Assembly (NCBI RefSeq): GCF_013408145.1
Contig: NZ_JACBZI010000001.1
Span: 3,176,001 to 3,240,000, forward strand
DNA: 64,000 bases
Direction: 5' to 3'
Origin: Nocardioides marinus
GTDB lineage: Bacteria > Actinomycetota > Actinomycetes > Propionibacteriales > Nocardioidaceae
How positions within the stretch are numbered: the first letter of the stretch is position 1; each line of letters opens with the position of its first letter. Both the position numbers and the translations under genes were made by a program. The notes under the pieces are model-generated. The model had not been told where the DNA came from, ran no database searches, and worked only from the letters and a program-made list of their open reading frames with translations. Below are positions 8,174 through 15,783 of the stretch, in pieces.

Positions 8174-8584
8174 ATGCCGTCTCGGACCCTCCCGCGCGCC
8201 CTGACCGTCGTCGCGCTCCTCCTCGGCTGCGTCGCGGCCTTCCTCGCCGACCTCCAGCTCTTCGCCCGCGACGACACGTGCCCGCAGTGGGAGGACGAGG
8301 GCCCGATGGCCGCGCCCGGCTCGCCGTACTCCCTGCTCATGTGCGGCCCGGCCGACCCGCCCCTCGTCTGGGCCTGGTACGCCGGGGTGCTGCTCGCCCT
8401 CGCCCTGGCCGTCGCGCTGCTGGTCCGCCCGCCCCGACGCCGGCTCGTCGGGACCGGGCTGGTGGTCCTGCTCCTCGTGGGCCCGACCGCGCTCATCGGG
8501 GTGCTGCACGTCAGCCTGCCCCGCGACTGCCTGTCGGGGGACCCGGACAGCTCCGACTGCGTCCGCGACCGCGAGCTCCGCTGA
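8174..8584 (+). CDS. Small membrane protein, function unknown
   Basis: 136 residues. An N-terminal hydrophobic segment (about residues 8-28) is followed by an extracytoplasmic loop with Cys in DDTCPQW and LLMCGP, then two hydrophobic segments (about 64-85 and 92-112), and an acidic tail with two more Cys (DCLSGDPDSSDC). Paired cysteines outside predicted membrane segments suggest disulfides on the outer face. I recognise no family. The ATG at 8174 fits a leaderless promoter. It runs convergent with the PIN toxin gene. Confidence 0.6.
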   Translation: MPSRTLPRALTVVALLLGCVAAFLADLQLFARDDTCPQWEDEGPMAAPGSPYSLLMCGPADPPLVWAWYAGVLLALALAVALLVRPPRRRLVGTGLVVLLLVGPTALIGVLHVSLPRDCLSGDPDSSDCVRDRELR

Positions 8585-8593
8585 CCCGGCGGC

Positions 8594-8989
8594 TCACGCG
8601 CCGCCTGGCACCCCCGGCGCCACCACGTCGAACCCGAGCTCACGTGCCGCGTCAGCCATGCGCTCGTCGTAGGTCGCGATCGCCTGGCAGCCCAAGCGCA
8701 GGGCGGCGGCGAGGTGCAGTGCATCCAGCGAGCGCAGCCGAGCACCGGGCAGCGCGCCGGCCTCACGCAACGTCCCCGCGGTGACCTCGAAGAGCCGGAA
8801 GCGACGCAACAGCTCGCTCACGGCCCCCTGGTCGACACCGAGCCGGTGCGCCGTACGCCGGAGCTCGGTCTCGAGCAACAGGGTCCCCACCACGTCGGGG
8901 TGGTCGTCGGTCCAGGCACCGAAGGCCGCCGAGTGGGGCTCCTCGACCAGCAGCTTCGCCGCCGCCGAGGTGTCGACGTAGGTGCTCAC
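8594..8989 (-). CDS. PIN-domain ribonuclease toxin (VapC-like)
   Basis: 131-residue PIN domain. The four conserved acidic positions are visible: D6 in MSTYVDTSA, a Glu in LLLETELRR (E40/E42), Asp in RSLDALHLA near residue 90, and Asp in IATYDERM near 110. Such proteins cleave tRNA or other RNA in a Mg-dependent way. The start overlaps the stop of the Phd-like gene by 4 nt, the usual antitoxin-first toxin-antitoxin operon. Confidence 0.88.
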   Translation of the reverse strand: MSTYVDTSAAAKLLVEEPHSAAFGAWTDDHPDVVGTLLLETELRRTAHRLGVDQGAVSELLRRFRLFEVTAGTLREAGALPGARLRSLDALHLAAALRLGCQAIATYDERMADAARELGFDVVAPGVPGGA

Positions 8990-9231
8990 CGCTCCCCGCG
9001 CAGGTCGTCCAGCACCTCGGCCGTACTCAGATCGACACGCACTCGCGGCAGTGCCTGGAATCCACCACGCACGGTCGCCTCGCGCGCCACCGGCAGCTCG
9101 TCGACACCCGCGGGGACGAGCCGCGCCACGGGCTTGCCGTGCTTGGTCACCAGGAAGGACTCCCCTGCCTCGACGTCACGCATCACCGCAGCATTGTCGT
9201 TGCGCAGCTCCCGCTGGGTGATGATCCGCAC
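8986..9231 (-). CDS. Phd/YefM-type antitoxin
   Basis: 81 residues. N-terminal MRIITQRELRNDNAAVMRDVEAGESFLVTKHGKPVARLVP is the Phd/YefM DNA-binding fold. The C-terminal half (VRVDLSTAEVLDDLRGER) is the less ordered toxin-binding tail. It overlaps the PIN toxin by 4 nt and should bind and neutralise it and autorepress the operon. The upstream DNA is filled by type A repeats rather than an obvious palindromic operator. Confidence 0.87.
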   Translation of the reverse strand: MRIITQRELRNDNAAVMRDVEAGESFLVTKHGKPVARLVPAGVDELPVAREATVRGGFQALPRVRVDLSTAEVLDDLRGER

Positions 9232-9272
9232 CCCCAGAGTGTAGCGCTGCGTAGCACTTCGCGTTCGGTCCG

Positions 9273-9342
9273 CCGGTCGAGGTGCGAGCGCAGCGACCCA
9301 CCACCGCCGGTCGAGGTGCGAGCGCAGCGAGCCACGAGACCC
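9273..9342 (+). repeat. Dispersed repeat, type A, two tandem copies
   Basis: Two near-identical copies (9273-9300 and 9306-9342) of the CGGTCGAGGTGCGAGCGCAG repeat; the second carries the GAGCCACGAGACC end. They separate the toxin-antitoxin operon from the RibD-like gene. An open frame through them reads AGRGASAASHETR but lies upstream of the likely true start. Confidence 0.75.
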
Positions 9343-9400
9343 GACCCGCCCTGAGGGACCGCCCTGCCTGGACCACCCCGCCGGGCATGACCCACCCCCG

Positions 9401-9406
9401 TAGATT
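9401..9406 (+). promoter_or_regulatory. TAGATT -10 element, leaderless start at 9414
   Basis: TAGATT fits TANNNT and ends 7 nt before GTG 9414, so a leaderless transcript is predicted. This decides against longer starts that would translate the repeats. Confidence 0.5.
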
Positions 9407-9413
9407 CACAGGC

Positions 9414-10226
9414 GTGCTGATGATCCACGGCCCCCAGCCGGGCCCGGTCGACGACGACGCCCTCTCCCACCACTACCCGTGGCCCGACACCACCGAGCGG
9501 GCCTACGTCCGCGCGATGATGGTCTGCACCCTCGACGGCGCGGCCGCGGGCGACGACGGGCTCAGCGGCTCGGTGTCGGGCGGCGCGGACCGCGCGGTGC
9601 TGCGCGCCGTACGCCGCTTCGCCGACGTCGTCCTCGTGGGTGGCGGCACGATGAAGGCCGAGGGCTACGGCCCGCTGAGGGCGCGCGCCGAGGACGCCGA
9701 CGTACGCCGCGAGGCCGGCCAGGCCCCGGCCCCGGTGCTCGCCGTGGTGTCCGGGAGCCTCGACCTGCCGCTGGACCCGGGCGGGTTCACCGACTCCGAC
9801 GTCACCCCGATCGTGTTCACCACCTCCTCCGCGGACCCGGCGAAGGTCGACGACGTCCGCCAGCGCTGCGAGGTCGTGCGGCTGCCCGGGGAGAAGGTCG
9901 ACGCCGAGCAGGTGCTCGAGCAGCTGCACCGCCGCGGCCTGGGCCGGGTCGTCTGCGAGGGCGGGCCGGGCCTGCTGCACCAGGTGACCGAGGCCGGGCT
10001 GCTGGACGAGGCCGACATCACGATCGCCCCGATGCTGGTCGGCACCGACAACACCCCGAGCACGCCGATGGTCAGCGACCCGGGCGCGATGGTGCTCCAG
10101 CACGTCCTGACCGCCGAGGAGTTCCTCATGCTGCGCTACACCCGCACCGCCGAGGCCACGGGCCGCGGCAGCGACAGCGACAGCGACAGCAGCAACGACG
10201 GCGCGGACGCAGGAGCGAACTCGTGA
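9414..10226 (+). CDS. RibD C-terminal-domain / dihydrofolate-reductase-like pyrimidine reductase
   Basis: 270-residue NADPH-dependent reductase of the RibD_C/DHFR-like superfamily. Core motifs: YVRAMMVCTLDGAAAGDDG, VSGGADRAVLRAVRRFADVVLVGGGTMKAEGYGPL, and late VVCEGGPGLLHQV. These families reduce pyrimidine or pterin-type substrates; no deaminase domain is present, so it is not full RibD. The GTG at 9414 (or ATG 9420) is chosen because a -10 box lies 7 nt upstream and longer frames run through repeats. The last 20 residues (GSDSDSDSSNDG) are low-complexity. It overlaps the DHPS-like gene by 4 nt (GTGA), which suggests the two act together in pterin/folate chemistry. Confidence 0.78.
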   Translation: MLMIHGPQPGPVDDDALSHHYPWPDTTERAYVRAMMVCTLDGAAAGDDGLSGSVSGGADRAVLRAVRRFADVVLVGGGTMKAEGYGPLRARAEDADVRREAGQAPAPVLAVVSGSLDLPLDPGGFTDSDVTPIVFTTSSADPAKVDDVRQRCEVVRLPGEKVDAEQVLEQLHRRGLGRVVCEGGPGLLHQVTEAGLLDEADITIAPMLVGTDNTPSTPMVSDPGAMVLQHVLTAEEFLMLRYTRTAEATGRGSDSDSDSSNDGADAGANS

Positions 10227-11125
10227 TCGACCTGCGTCGCCTGGCGGCGCTGGTGACCGAGCACGGCGACCTGCTCGACGCCCCGGTCGCCCCGTTCCGG
10301 CTCGCCACCCCCGACACCGCCCGCGAGGTCGACACCGACACCGACCCGGTCATCATGGGCGTGGTCAACCTGTCCAGGGACAGCTGGTACCGCGAGTCGG
10401 TCGCCATCGGCACCGAGGCCGCCCTGCGCCTCGGCCGGCTCCAGGTCGCCCAGGGCGCGCACCTCATCGACGTGGGCGCGGAGTCGATCCAGGACTACGC
10501 CGCCGACGTCGCGGCCGAGCAGCAGGTCGAGCAGCTGGTCCCGGTGATCGAGGGGCTGACCCGGGACGGCGTCGTCGTCTCGGTCGAGGCCTACCACCCC
10601 AGCGTCGTGAAGGCCTCCTTCGAAGCCGGCGCCCGGGTCCTCAACCTCACCGGCTCGGCGCACGACGAGGAGATGTTCGCCCTCGCCGCGCAGTACGACG
10701 CCAGCGTGATCCTCTGCCACGTCGGCGGCACCCACCCCCGCGACCTCGACCCCGACGCCGACCCGGGCGCGGACCCGATCGCCCACATGACCCCGCAGTT
10801 CGAGGCCCGCATCGCGGCGGCCCGCGCCGCCGGCGTCACCAGCCTCTCGCTCGACCCGGGCATCGGCTTCGGCTTCCGCTGGGCCCCCACGATGGACGCC
10901 CGCGTGGCCTACCAGTCCCACGTCCTGCTGGAGACCTTCCGCCTGCGCGCGCTGGGCCTCCCGCTGTGCCACGCCCTCCCCGCGGCCCGCCACCTGTGGG
11001 GCGAGGAGGTCCGCTCCGCCGAGCACTTCTTCGCGGTCCTCGCCCACCTCGGCCGCACCGGCATCTACCGCGTCCACGAGGTCCCCCGCGTCGCCGCCGC
11101 CCTCAGGACCCTCCACACCCTCTGA
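10223..11125 (+). CDS. Dihydropteroate-synthase-like pterin-binding protein (divergent)
   Basis: 300 residues, TIM-barrel pterin-binding family. MGVVNLSRDSWY (about 45-56) replaces the canonical MGVLNVTPDSFSDGG, and LIDVGAES and LDPGIGFG are kept. The loop that is usually HxRGxPxTM reads CHVGGTHPR, and the Lys after GFG is replaced (GFGFRW). It therefore resembles FolP in fold but lacks several p-aminobenzoate and pyrophosphate-handling signatures; a different pterin reaction or an inactive paralogue are both possible. The GTG at 10223 overlaps the upstream stop and AGGAG is 7 nt away, so translation is coupled to the RibD-like gene. Confidence 0.72.
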   Translation: MIDLRRLAALVTEHGDLLDAPVAPFRLATPDTAREVDTDTDPVIMGVVNLSRDSWYRESVAIGTEAALRLGRLQVAQGAHLIDVGAESIQDYAADVAAEQQVEQLVPVIEGLTRDGVVVSVEAYHPSVVKASFEAGARVLNLTGSAHDEEMFALAAQYDASVILCHVGGTHPRDLDPDADPGADPIAHMTPQFEARIAAARAAGVTSLSLDPGIGFGFRWAPTMDARVAYQSHVLLETFRLRALGLPLCHALPAARHLWGEEVRSAEHFFAVLAHLGRTGIYRVHEVPRVAAALRTLHTL

Positions 11126-11136
11126 CCACCTCCCCC

Positions 11137-11220
11137 AGGTGGTCGAGCAAGCGTCGAGACCACCGCACACCCAGGTGGTCGAGCAGCGAGGAGCGCCAGC
11201 GACGAGCGCGCGTCGAGACC
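11137..11220 (+). repeat. Dispersed repeat, type B, one short and one full copy
   Basis: A short copy at 11137-11165 and a full copy at 11171-11220 of the GGTGGTCGAGCAGCGAGGAG / GCGCGTCGAGACC repeat. The element is an imperfect palindrome (GGTCGAG..CTCGACC-type ends). It lies between the convergent DHPS-like and Fn3 genes and could also act as a terminator. Confidence 0.75.
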
Positions 11221-11224
11221 CGAC

Positions 11225-12475
11225 CTACCGCGCCCGCACCTTCGCGCTGGCCGCGGACACCGGGGAGAACCCGCTGCCGGTCTTGGCCTCGATGGTGAAC
11301 CGCCACGGCCCCGTCGTCCCGACCCCGAAGTCCGTACGCCGCAGCTCGGCGTCGACGAAGCGCCGGATCGTCGTCCTCGCCCCGCCGGCGCCGCGGCCGT
11401 CGGCGGTGATGCGGAAGCAGCACGGCGGCGCCTCGCCCCAGGAGGGGTCGCCCCAGGACACGAGCACGGTCCGGTCGCCACCGCGCCGTCCGGGCTTCAC
11501 CCGCGGCGCCGGCATCTGCTCGGGGGCGGCGTACGTCCGCCCGGTCGCGGAGATCGGCAGGCCCGGACCGAAGGCGGCGGTCACGCCGCGCACCGTCACC
11601 ACGTGCTCGGTGCCGTGGGTCAGGCCGCGCACGAAGCCCTTGACGGTGTCCTTCCTGGTGCGGGCGGTCTGGAAGTCGACGGGCTCCCCGTCCACCTCCA
11701 CCAGCCACGAGTCGGGCCGGCCGACCGTCTTGTGGCTCTTCTTGAAGCTGCGCCACGCCACGAAGAAGCCACCCGCCCGGGGCTTGAGCTGCATCCACAC
11801 CGGCGCGGCCCACTGGTCCTCGTGGACGAACTCCAGCTCCGGCGACGGGTACCCGTACCCGCTCTCGGTCAGTGCCCTCACCGCGAAGCTGCCCGGGGTG
11901 TGCCCCAGGGAGTGGGGTACGTCGGCGCGCGGCTCGTCCACGACGAACCGCTGCGCGTCGTACGGTCCCCGCACGGCCAGGCGCACCACGACCTCGTAGC
12001 GGGCGTCCGGCTCACCGGGAGCCGGGTCCCAGGACAGGGCGATCACGTCGTCCTGTGCCCGGCTGGCGGCCTTCAGACCGGTCGGCGCCTCCGCGAGCCG
12101 ACCACCGAGGGCGCCCTCGATGACGGCCCACTCCCCCGGCCCGGAGGTGTCGACCGCCCGCAACGACATCGTGAACCGTGCACCGTCCGCAGCCTGGCCG
12201 TCCGCCCAGGTCAGCCACCGGGTGTCCGCCGGCCACTCCTGCTCACGGGTGGGTCGGCCCTCGACCTCGATCACGCCCTCGAACCTGAGCAGGTCCTCGC
12301 CCGCGGTGGGCGTGTAGGTGTAGTCGACGAACACCTGCCTGCCGTCGACGGCCCAGCTCACCACCTGCGGCGCCGGGGGCGCCGCCACGGCCGGTGTGGC
12401 GACCAGACCGGACACCAGGGCGACCATGGTCCCCAGCAGGAGCAACAACACGCGGACCGACCGGCGACGGTGCAT
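11225..12475 (-). CDS. Secreted fibronectin type III-like protein
   Basis: 416 residues. The signal peptide has MHRRRSVR as charged start, a hydrophobic core to about residue 24, and an AVA-A cleavage site near 31. The mature part contains three or four beta-sandwich modules; APTGLKAASRAQDDVIALSWDPAPGEPDARYEVVVR and PRVKPGRRGGDRTVLVSWGDP have the conserved Trp and Tyr pattern of Fn3 domains. No catalytic motif is visible. It is likely a surface or secreted binding protein. A stop shortly after repeat B at 11220 means the repeat lies just downstream of the gene. Confidence 0.75.
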   Translation of the reverse strand: MHRRRSVRVLLLLLGTMVALVSGLVATPAVAAPPAPQVVSWAVDGRQVFVDYTYTPTAGEDLLRFEGVIEVEGRPTREQEWPADTRWLTWADGQAADGARFTMSLRAVDTSGPGEWAVIEGALGGRLAEAPTGLKAASRAQDDVIALSWDPAPGEPDARYEVVVRLAVRGPYDAQRFVVDEPRADVPHSLGHTPGSFAVRALTESGYGYPSPELEFVHEDQWAAPVWMQLKPRAGGFFVAWRSFKKSHKTVGRPDSWLVEVDGEPVDFQTARTRKDTVKGFVRGLTHGTEHVVTVRGVTAAFGPGLPISATGRTYAAPEQMPAPRVKPGRRGGDRTVLVSWGDPSWGEAPPCCFRITADGRGAGGARTTIRRFVDAELRRTDFGVGTTGPWRFTIEAKTGSGFSPVSAASAKVRAR

Positions 12476-12689
12476 CAGGGACCTCTGGTCTGGGGCGACG
12501 GGGACGAGCGGACTTTACTTTGCGTGCGCATCCGCGGGCCGCTGCCGCACCGGACGGCTAGACCACGCCACCGAGCAGGCCTGGTACGACGGCGACCTGG
12601 CGCCCCAGGGCGGCGACCGACGCGTTCGGACTTGTTCGGGAACCCGGCGCACCGCCCGCTGCGACACCATTGCCTCCACGCTGACGCCC

Positions 12690-13568
12690 ATGGACTCCCT
12701 CCGCCCCGCCGCCACCGTGCTGCGCCGCACCCTGCTCACCGGCCGCCGCACCGCGGTCACCCTCGTCGCCCTCCTGCTGGTGTGGATCGTCATCGGGTTC
12801 GTCTGGGCGGTGCTGCTCGGCGCCCTGCTGGTCGCCGCCCTGGTGCTCGGCGACAAGCCGCTCCCCACCGCACCGAGCCCGACCCCCGCCGCCGCCCGCA
12901 CGGCACCACCGGCCACCGCACCCCCGACCGCACCGGCCACCCCGCTCGCGGCGCCCGCGACTGTCGACCTGGCACCCGGTGACGACTCCGGCCCCACCAT
13001 GGAGAAGGCCTACGCCAAGCTCGGGCTGTCGCAGCTGCCGCCGTTCGAGGGGTTGGGCGAGGTCCGCACCTACGACGGTCCGCGCAAGCTGCGACTGATG
13101 CCGGACAACCCGATCGAGCAGCGCTTCGACGGCAGGACGTACTCGATGCACTTCGCCAACCAGGCCGTCAGGTGGGTCACCGGACGCGACCGGAGGGGCA
13201 ACCCGACCTTCACGACGTCCACGACGGCCAAGGTGCCGGTCGACGACATCACCGGGATCGATTGGCGCGAGCCCGACCCTCGGGTCCCCGGCACCATGGG
13301 CCTGGGCCAGCTGACCGTCAGGTTCCAGGTGGGCAAGGGCCGTCACCGCACCGACAGCCGGTCGCGCGGCTGCCACATCCGCGTCGACCAGGTCGAGCAG
13401 TTCCGCGGCCTGCGCGACTACCTGTCGGCCGCCACCGGCCTGCCGGTCACGGCGGCGGAGACCGCTGTCGACCTCGAGGCCCGTCGGCTCCTCAAGCGCG
13501 CCACCGCGCCGTTCCCGGCCATGGGCCCCGACGGCCGCTCGGTGATGATGCCGCCCGAGCCGCTGTGA
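12690..13568 (+). CDS. Membrane-anchored protein with Pro/Ala/Thr linker, function unknown
   Basis: 292 residues. One or two hydrophobic stretches (about 21-53) are followed by an A/P/T-rich linker (about 58-95) and a roughly 190-residue globular domain beginning EKAYAKLGLSQLPPFEGLGEVRTYDGP. The domain contains one Cys (SRGCHIRV) and mixed strands and helices. I do not recognise the family. ATG 12690 is chosen because it directly precedes the membrane segment; the longer upstream frame is out of character. It is divergent from the Fn3 gene and convergent with the first Nudix gene (4 nt gap). Confidence 0.6.
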   Translation: MDSLRPAATVLRRTLLTGRRTAVTLVALLLVWIVIGFVWAVLLGALLVAALVLGDKPLPTAPSPTPAAARTAPPATAPPTAPATPLAAPATVDLAPGDDSGPTMEKAYAKLGLSQLPPFEGLGEVRTYDGPRKLRLMPDNPIEQRFDGRTYSMHFANQAVRWVTGRDRRGNPTFTTSTTAKVPVDDITGIDWREPDPRVPGTMGLGQLTVRFQVGKGRHRTDSRSRGCHIRVDQVEQFRGLRDYLSAATGLPVTAAETAVDLEARRLLKRATAPFPAMGPDGRSVMMPPEPL

Positions 13569-13571
13569 CCC

Positions 13572-14108
13572 TCAGGCTCCGGTTGCCCTGAGGAGTGCGA
13601 GGGCGGCGAGGCTGATGCCGTCCCGCAGCTCCCCCCGTCGTACGGCGGCAGCCAGCTCGTCGGCGTCGAGCCAGTGCTGCACGGGGAACTCGGCGGCGTC
13701 GGCCGAGCCGCGGGTCACCCCGGTGGCGACGACGACGTGCACCGCGTCGCCGGACAGGCCGCTGTCCGGGTACACCTGACCGAGCACCCGTCCGCCGGTC
13801 ATGGTGTGCCCGGACTCCTCGAGCAGCTCGCGCGTGGCCGTGGTGACCGGGTCGGGGTCGTCGGCCTCGGCCTGCCCCCTCGGCAGCTCGAGCAGGGTCC
13901 GACCGAGGACGTGCCGGTGGATCTCGAGCAGGAGCACCCGCCCGTCGTCGTCACGCACGATGACGACGGCGCCGTCGCCGGGCCCGTTGGAGCGGAACCG
14001 GTGCCGCGGGTGGTCGCTGCCGTGCTGTCGCTCGACGAACAGGCGCTCGCCGGCGCCGCGCCACACGACGCGCCACTCCCCCGACGAGGGGTCGCCGATG
14101 CCGGTCAC
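13572..14108 (-). CDS. Nudix hydrolase, cassette copy 1
   Basis: 178 residues. ADP-ribose-pyrophosphatase-like layout: GAVVIVRDDDGRVLLLEIHRHVLGRTLLELPRG (about 46-78), then the catalytic half of the Nudix box, RELLEESG (93-100). The first half is one residue longer than GX5EX7REUXEEXGU and lacks the usual first Glu position. C-terminal GELRDGISLAALALLRATGA closes the fold. The GTG start at 14108 overlaps the stop of the membrane-protein gene by 4 nt (GTGA). The N-terminus GDPSSGEWRVVWRGAGE and the C-terminus match the second Nudix at 27.3 kb. The substrate is unknown, probably a nucleoside diphosphate derivative. Confidence 0.83.
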   Translation of the reverse strand: MTGIGDPSSGEWRVVWRGAGERLFVERQHGSDHPRHRFRSNGPGDGAVVIVRDDDGRVLLLEIHRHVLGRTLLELPRGQAEADDPDPVTTATRELLEESGHTMTGGRVLGQVYPDSGLSGDAVHVVVATGVTRGSADAAEFPVQHWLDADELAAAVRRGELRDGISLAALALLRATGA

Positions 14109-15697
14109 TCGCGGATCCTCAGGGTCGACTCGAGGTCGCCGGGCGACATGGTCAGCAGGGACCGGGCGGCGTCCCAGGGGAAGCCGGCGAGGATGCCGAG
14201 CACCAGCCAGAAGGCGACGACAGGGCCGCCGCGGTCGGGGAGGAAGCCGGCGTCCTTGAAGGCGAACGCGGCGGCGATCACGGCCACGACGAGGAGCCGG
14301 CGCAGGTCGACGACGATGCGCCGCAGCCGTTTCTCGTGCTGGTCGGCCGCCTCGCGCACGGCGAGCGCCAGCTCGAACATGTCGCGGTTGCGGGGCCGCT
14401 TCCACAGCTCGGTCCGGTCGACGACGTCCTGCTCGCGCAGTGAGGCGAACTTCCACGGGCCGAGGTCGCGCAGGTGCCGCACCATCTCGCCTTCGACGAC
14501 CAGGTCGCCCTGCTCACCGCCCGAGCGTCGCGAGAGCCGGGAGCGGGCCCGCTCCCAGCGGCTGGGGTCGGGGCGGCGCAGCCCCCAGGCGACCTCGAGC
14601 GCGGCCTCGGCCCCGGTGGCGGCGCCCACCCCGTGCAGGTTCAGCATCCGCAGCCCGTCGCGCTCGCAGATCGCGTCGTAGTAGGCGGTGCTCCACCACC
14701 GGAAGGCCGCCTCCCGGGTCTCGTACGTCGCGCCCTCCCAGGCCGAGCCCATGCGCGGCGGGCTCAGCTCGGGGACGTCCAGCCCGTCGAGCCAGCGCAC
14801 CAGCAGCGAGCGCCGGCCGACGTGGCGACGCCCGCAGACCCCGCTGGACGCCGTGACGTCGCGCGAGGCGTCCGTGCCCGAGGCGTTCGTGCTCGGGGAG
14901 AGGTCGGCGTGGACGCAGCCGCACTCCTCCGTGTGCCCGACGATCTCCTCGAGCGCCAGCAGCTCGATGGCGAGGCGCCGGACGGCGGGGTCCGTGGGCA
15001 GGGCGCGCTCGAGCGCGGGACCCATCTGCAGGGCGGCGCGGGCCCACGGCTCGACGGCCACGCGGCCGGTCTTCATCGCCTCCAGCCACGCCAGTCTGCC
15101 GCGCCGGATGGTCTCGGCGGCGAGCACGTCGTCGCGGGGCTCCCGCGACCACAGGTGGGGCGGGAGGAACGCAGGGTCGGTCTGCTCCTGCCACGCCGGC
15201 GACGGCGCGGGGGCGTTGACGCTGAGGCCGCCGTCGGCCACCTGGCCGTCGTAGCGCCCGGTGAGGGCGATCATCGGGGAGGAGACCCGCTGCCGGTCGC
15301 CGGGGACGGCGAGGTAGTTGCGGTCGAGGTCGCGTACGGCGGCCTCGTCCAGTGCCCACGACCCACCGTGCTCGGTCAGCCACGGCGGCTGCTGGCGCGG
15401 CCACAGGGAGGCCTCGGCGTTGTTCAGCAGCCCCACGCTCAGCGGCAGCGGTGCGCCCGGGGGCAGCCCCAGCTCCCACGCGAGCCGGTCGGGGGTCATC
15501 GCGATGAAGAAGACGCCCTCGAAGACCTGGTTGCGGTCCAGCACCACGGTGTCGGCCAGCAGCAGCGCCGTACGCAGTGCGCCGACGAGGGTGCGGGTGG
15601 CCTGGGGGCCACCCAGCGCCAGCCAGGTGCGGGTCTGCTCGACGGCGTCGAGGTTGGCGACACCGATCCGGTGCGCGGGCTCACCGACGTCGCTCAC
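14105..15697 (-). CDS. Membrane-anchored Nudix partner protein, cassette copy 1
   Basis: 530 residues, family not recognised. It begins RIGVANLDAVEQTRTWLAL and LVGALRTALLLADTVVLD, continues with TPDRLAWELG, and holds a mid-protein Cys/His cluster (ECGCVH, then GVCGRRH) that could bind a metal. A charged helix (VREAADQHEKRLRRIVVDLRR) leads into two C-terminal membrane segments (about 462-480 and 490-508) with a PWDAA turn and a short tail. The same order, RI-VA-LD-V, LVGALR, the TP-D-LA-LG motif, two C-terminal membrane segments and PWDA, is found in the protein at 27.9-29.0 kb. Each precedes a GTGA-coupled Nudix gene. A large cytoplasmic domain tethered by a membrane hairpin suggests a sensor or membrane effector. 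Confidence 0.75.
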   Translation of the reverse strand: MSDVGEPAHRIGVANLDAVEQTRTWLALGGPQATRTLVGALRTALLLADTVVLDRNQVFEGVFFIAMTPDRLAWELGLPPGAPLPLSVGLLNNAEASLWPRQQPPWLTEHGGSWALDEAAVRDLDRNYLAVPGDRQRVSSPMIALTGRYDGQVADGGLSVNAPAPSPAWQEQTDPAFLPPHLWSREPRDDVLAAETIRRGRLAWLEAMKTGRVAVEPWARAALQMGPALERALPTDPAVRRLAIELLALEEIVGHTEECGCVHADLSPSTNASGTDASRDVTASSGVCGRRHVGRRSLLVRWLDGLDVPELSPPRMGSAWEGATYETREAAFRWWSTAYYDAICERDGLRMLNLHGVGAATGAEAALEVAWGLRRPDPSRWERARSRLSRRSGGEQGDLVVEGEMVRHLRDLGPWKFASLREQDVVDRTELWKRPRNRDMFELALAVREAADQHEKRLRRIVVDLRRLLVVAVIAAAFAFKDAGFLPDRGGPVVAFWLVLGILAGFPWDAARSLLTMSPGDLESTLRIRE

Positions 15698-15783
15698 TGC
15701 ACCACCGATCTCGAGGCGTCCGGGGCACCCTACCGGCCGGGTCCCTCCCCCGGTCCGAGTTCACGAGCGGGCACCGGGACCCG

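Noticed and set aside
6157..8784. 875-codon plus-strand frame overlapping several genes
   Set aside because: Arg/Pro/Ala-rich shadow of the P450 and reductase genes in another frame; no recognisable fold.
8594..9231. PIN/Phd pair as a new defence system
   Set aside because: Domain content, order and 4-nt overlap are those of ordinary toxin-antitoxin operons.
9282..9413. N-terminal extension of the RibD-like protein through the repeats
   Set aside because: It would translate two intergenic repeat copies; a leaderless -10 box directly before GTG 9414 gives a better start.
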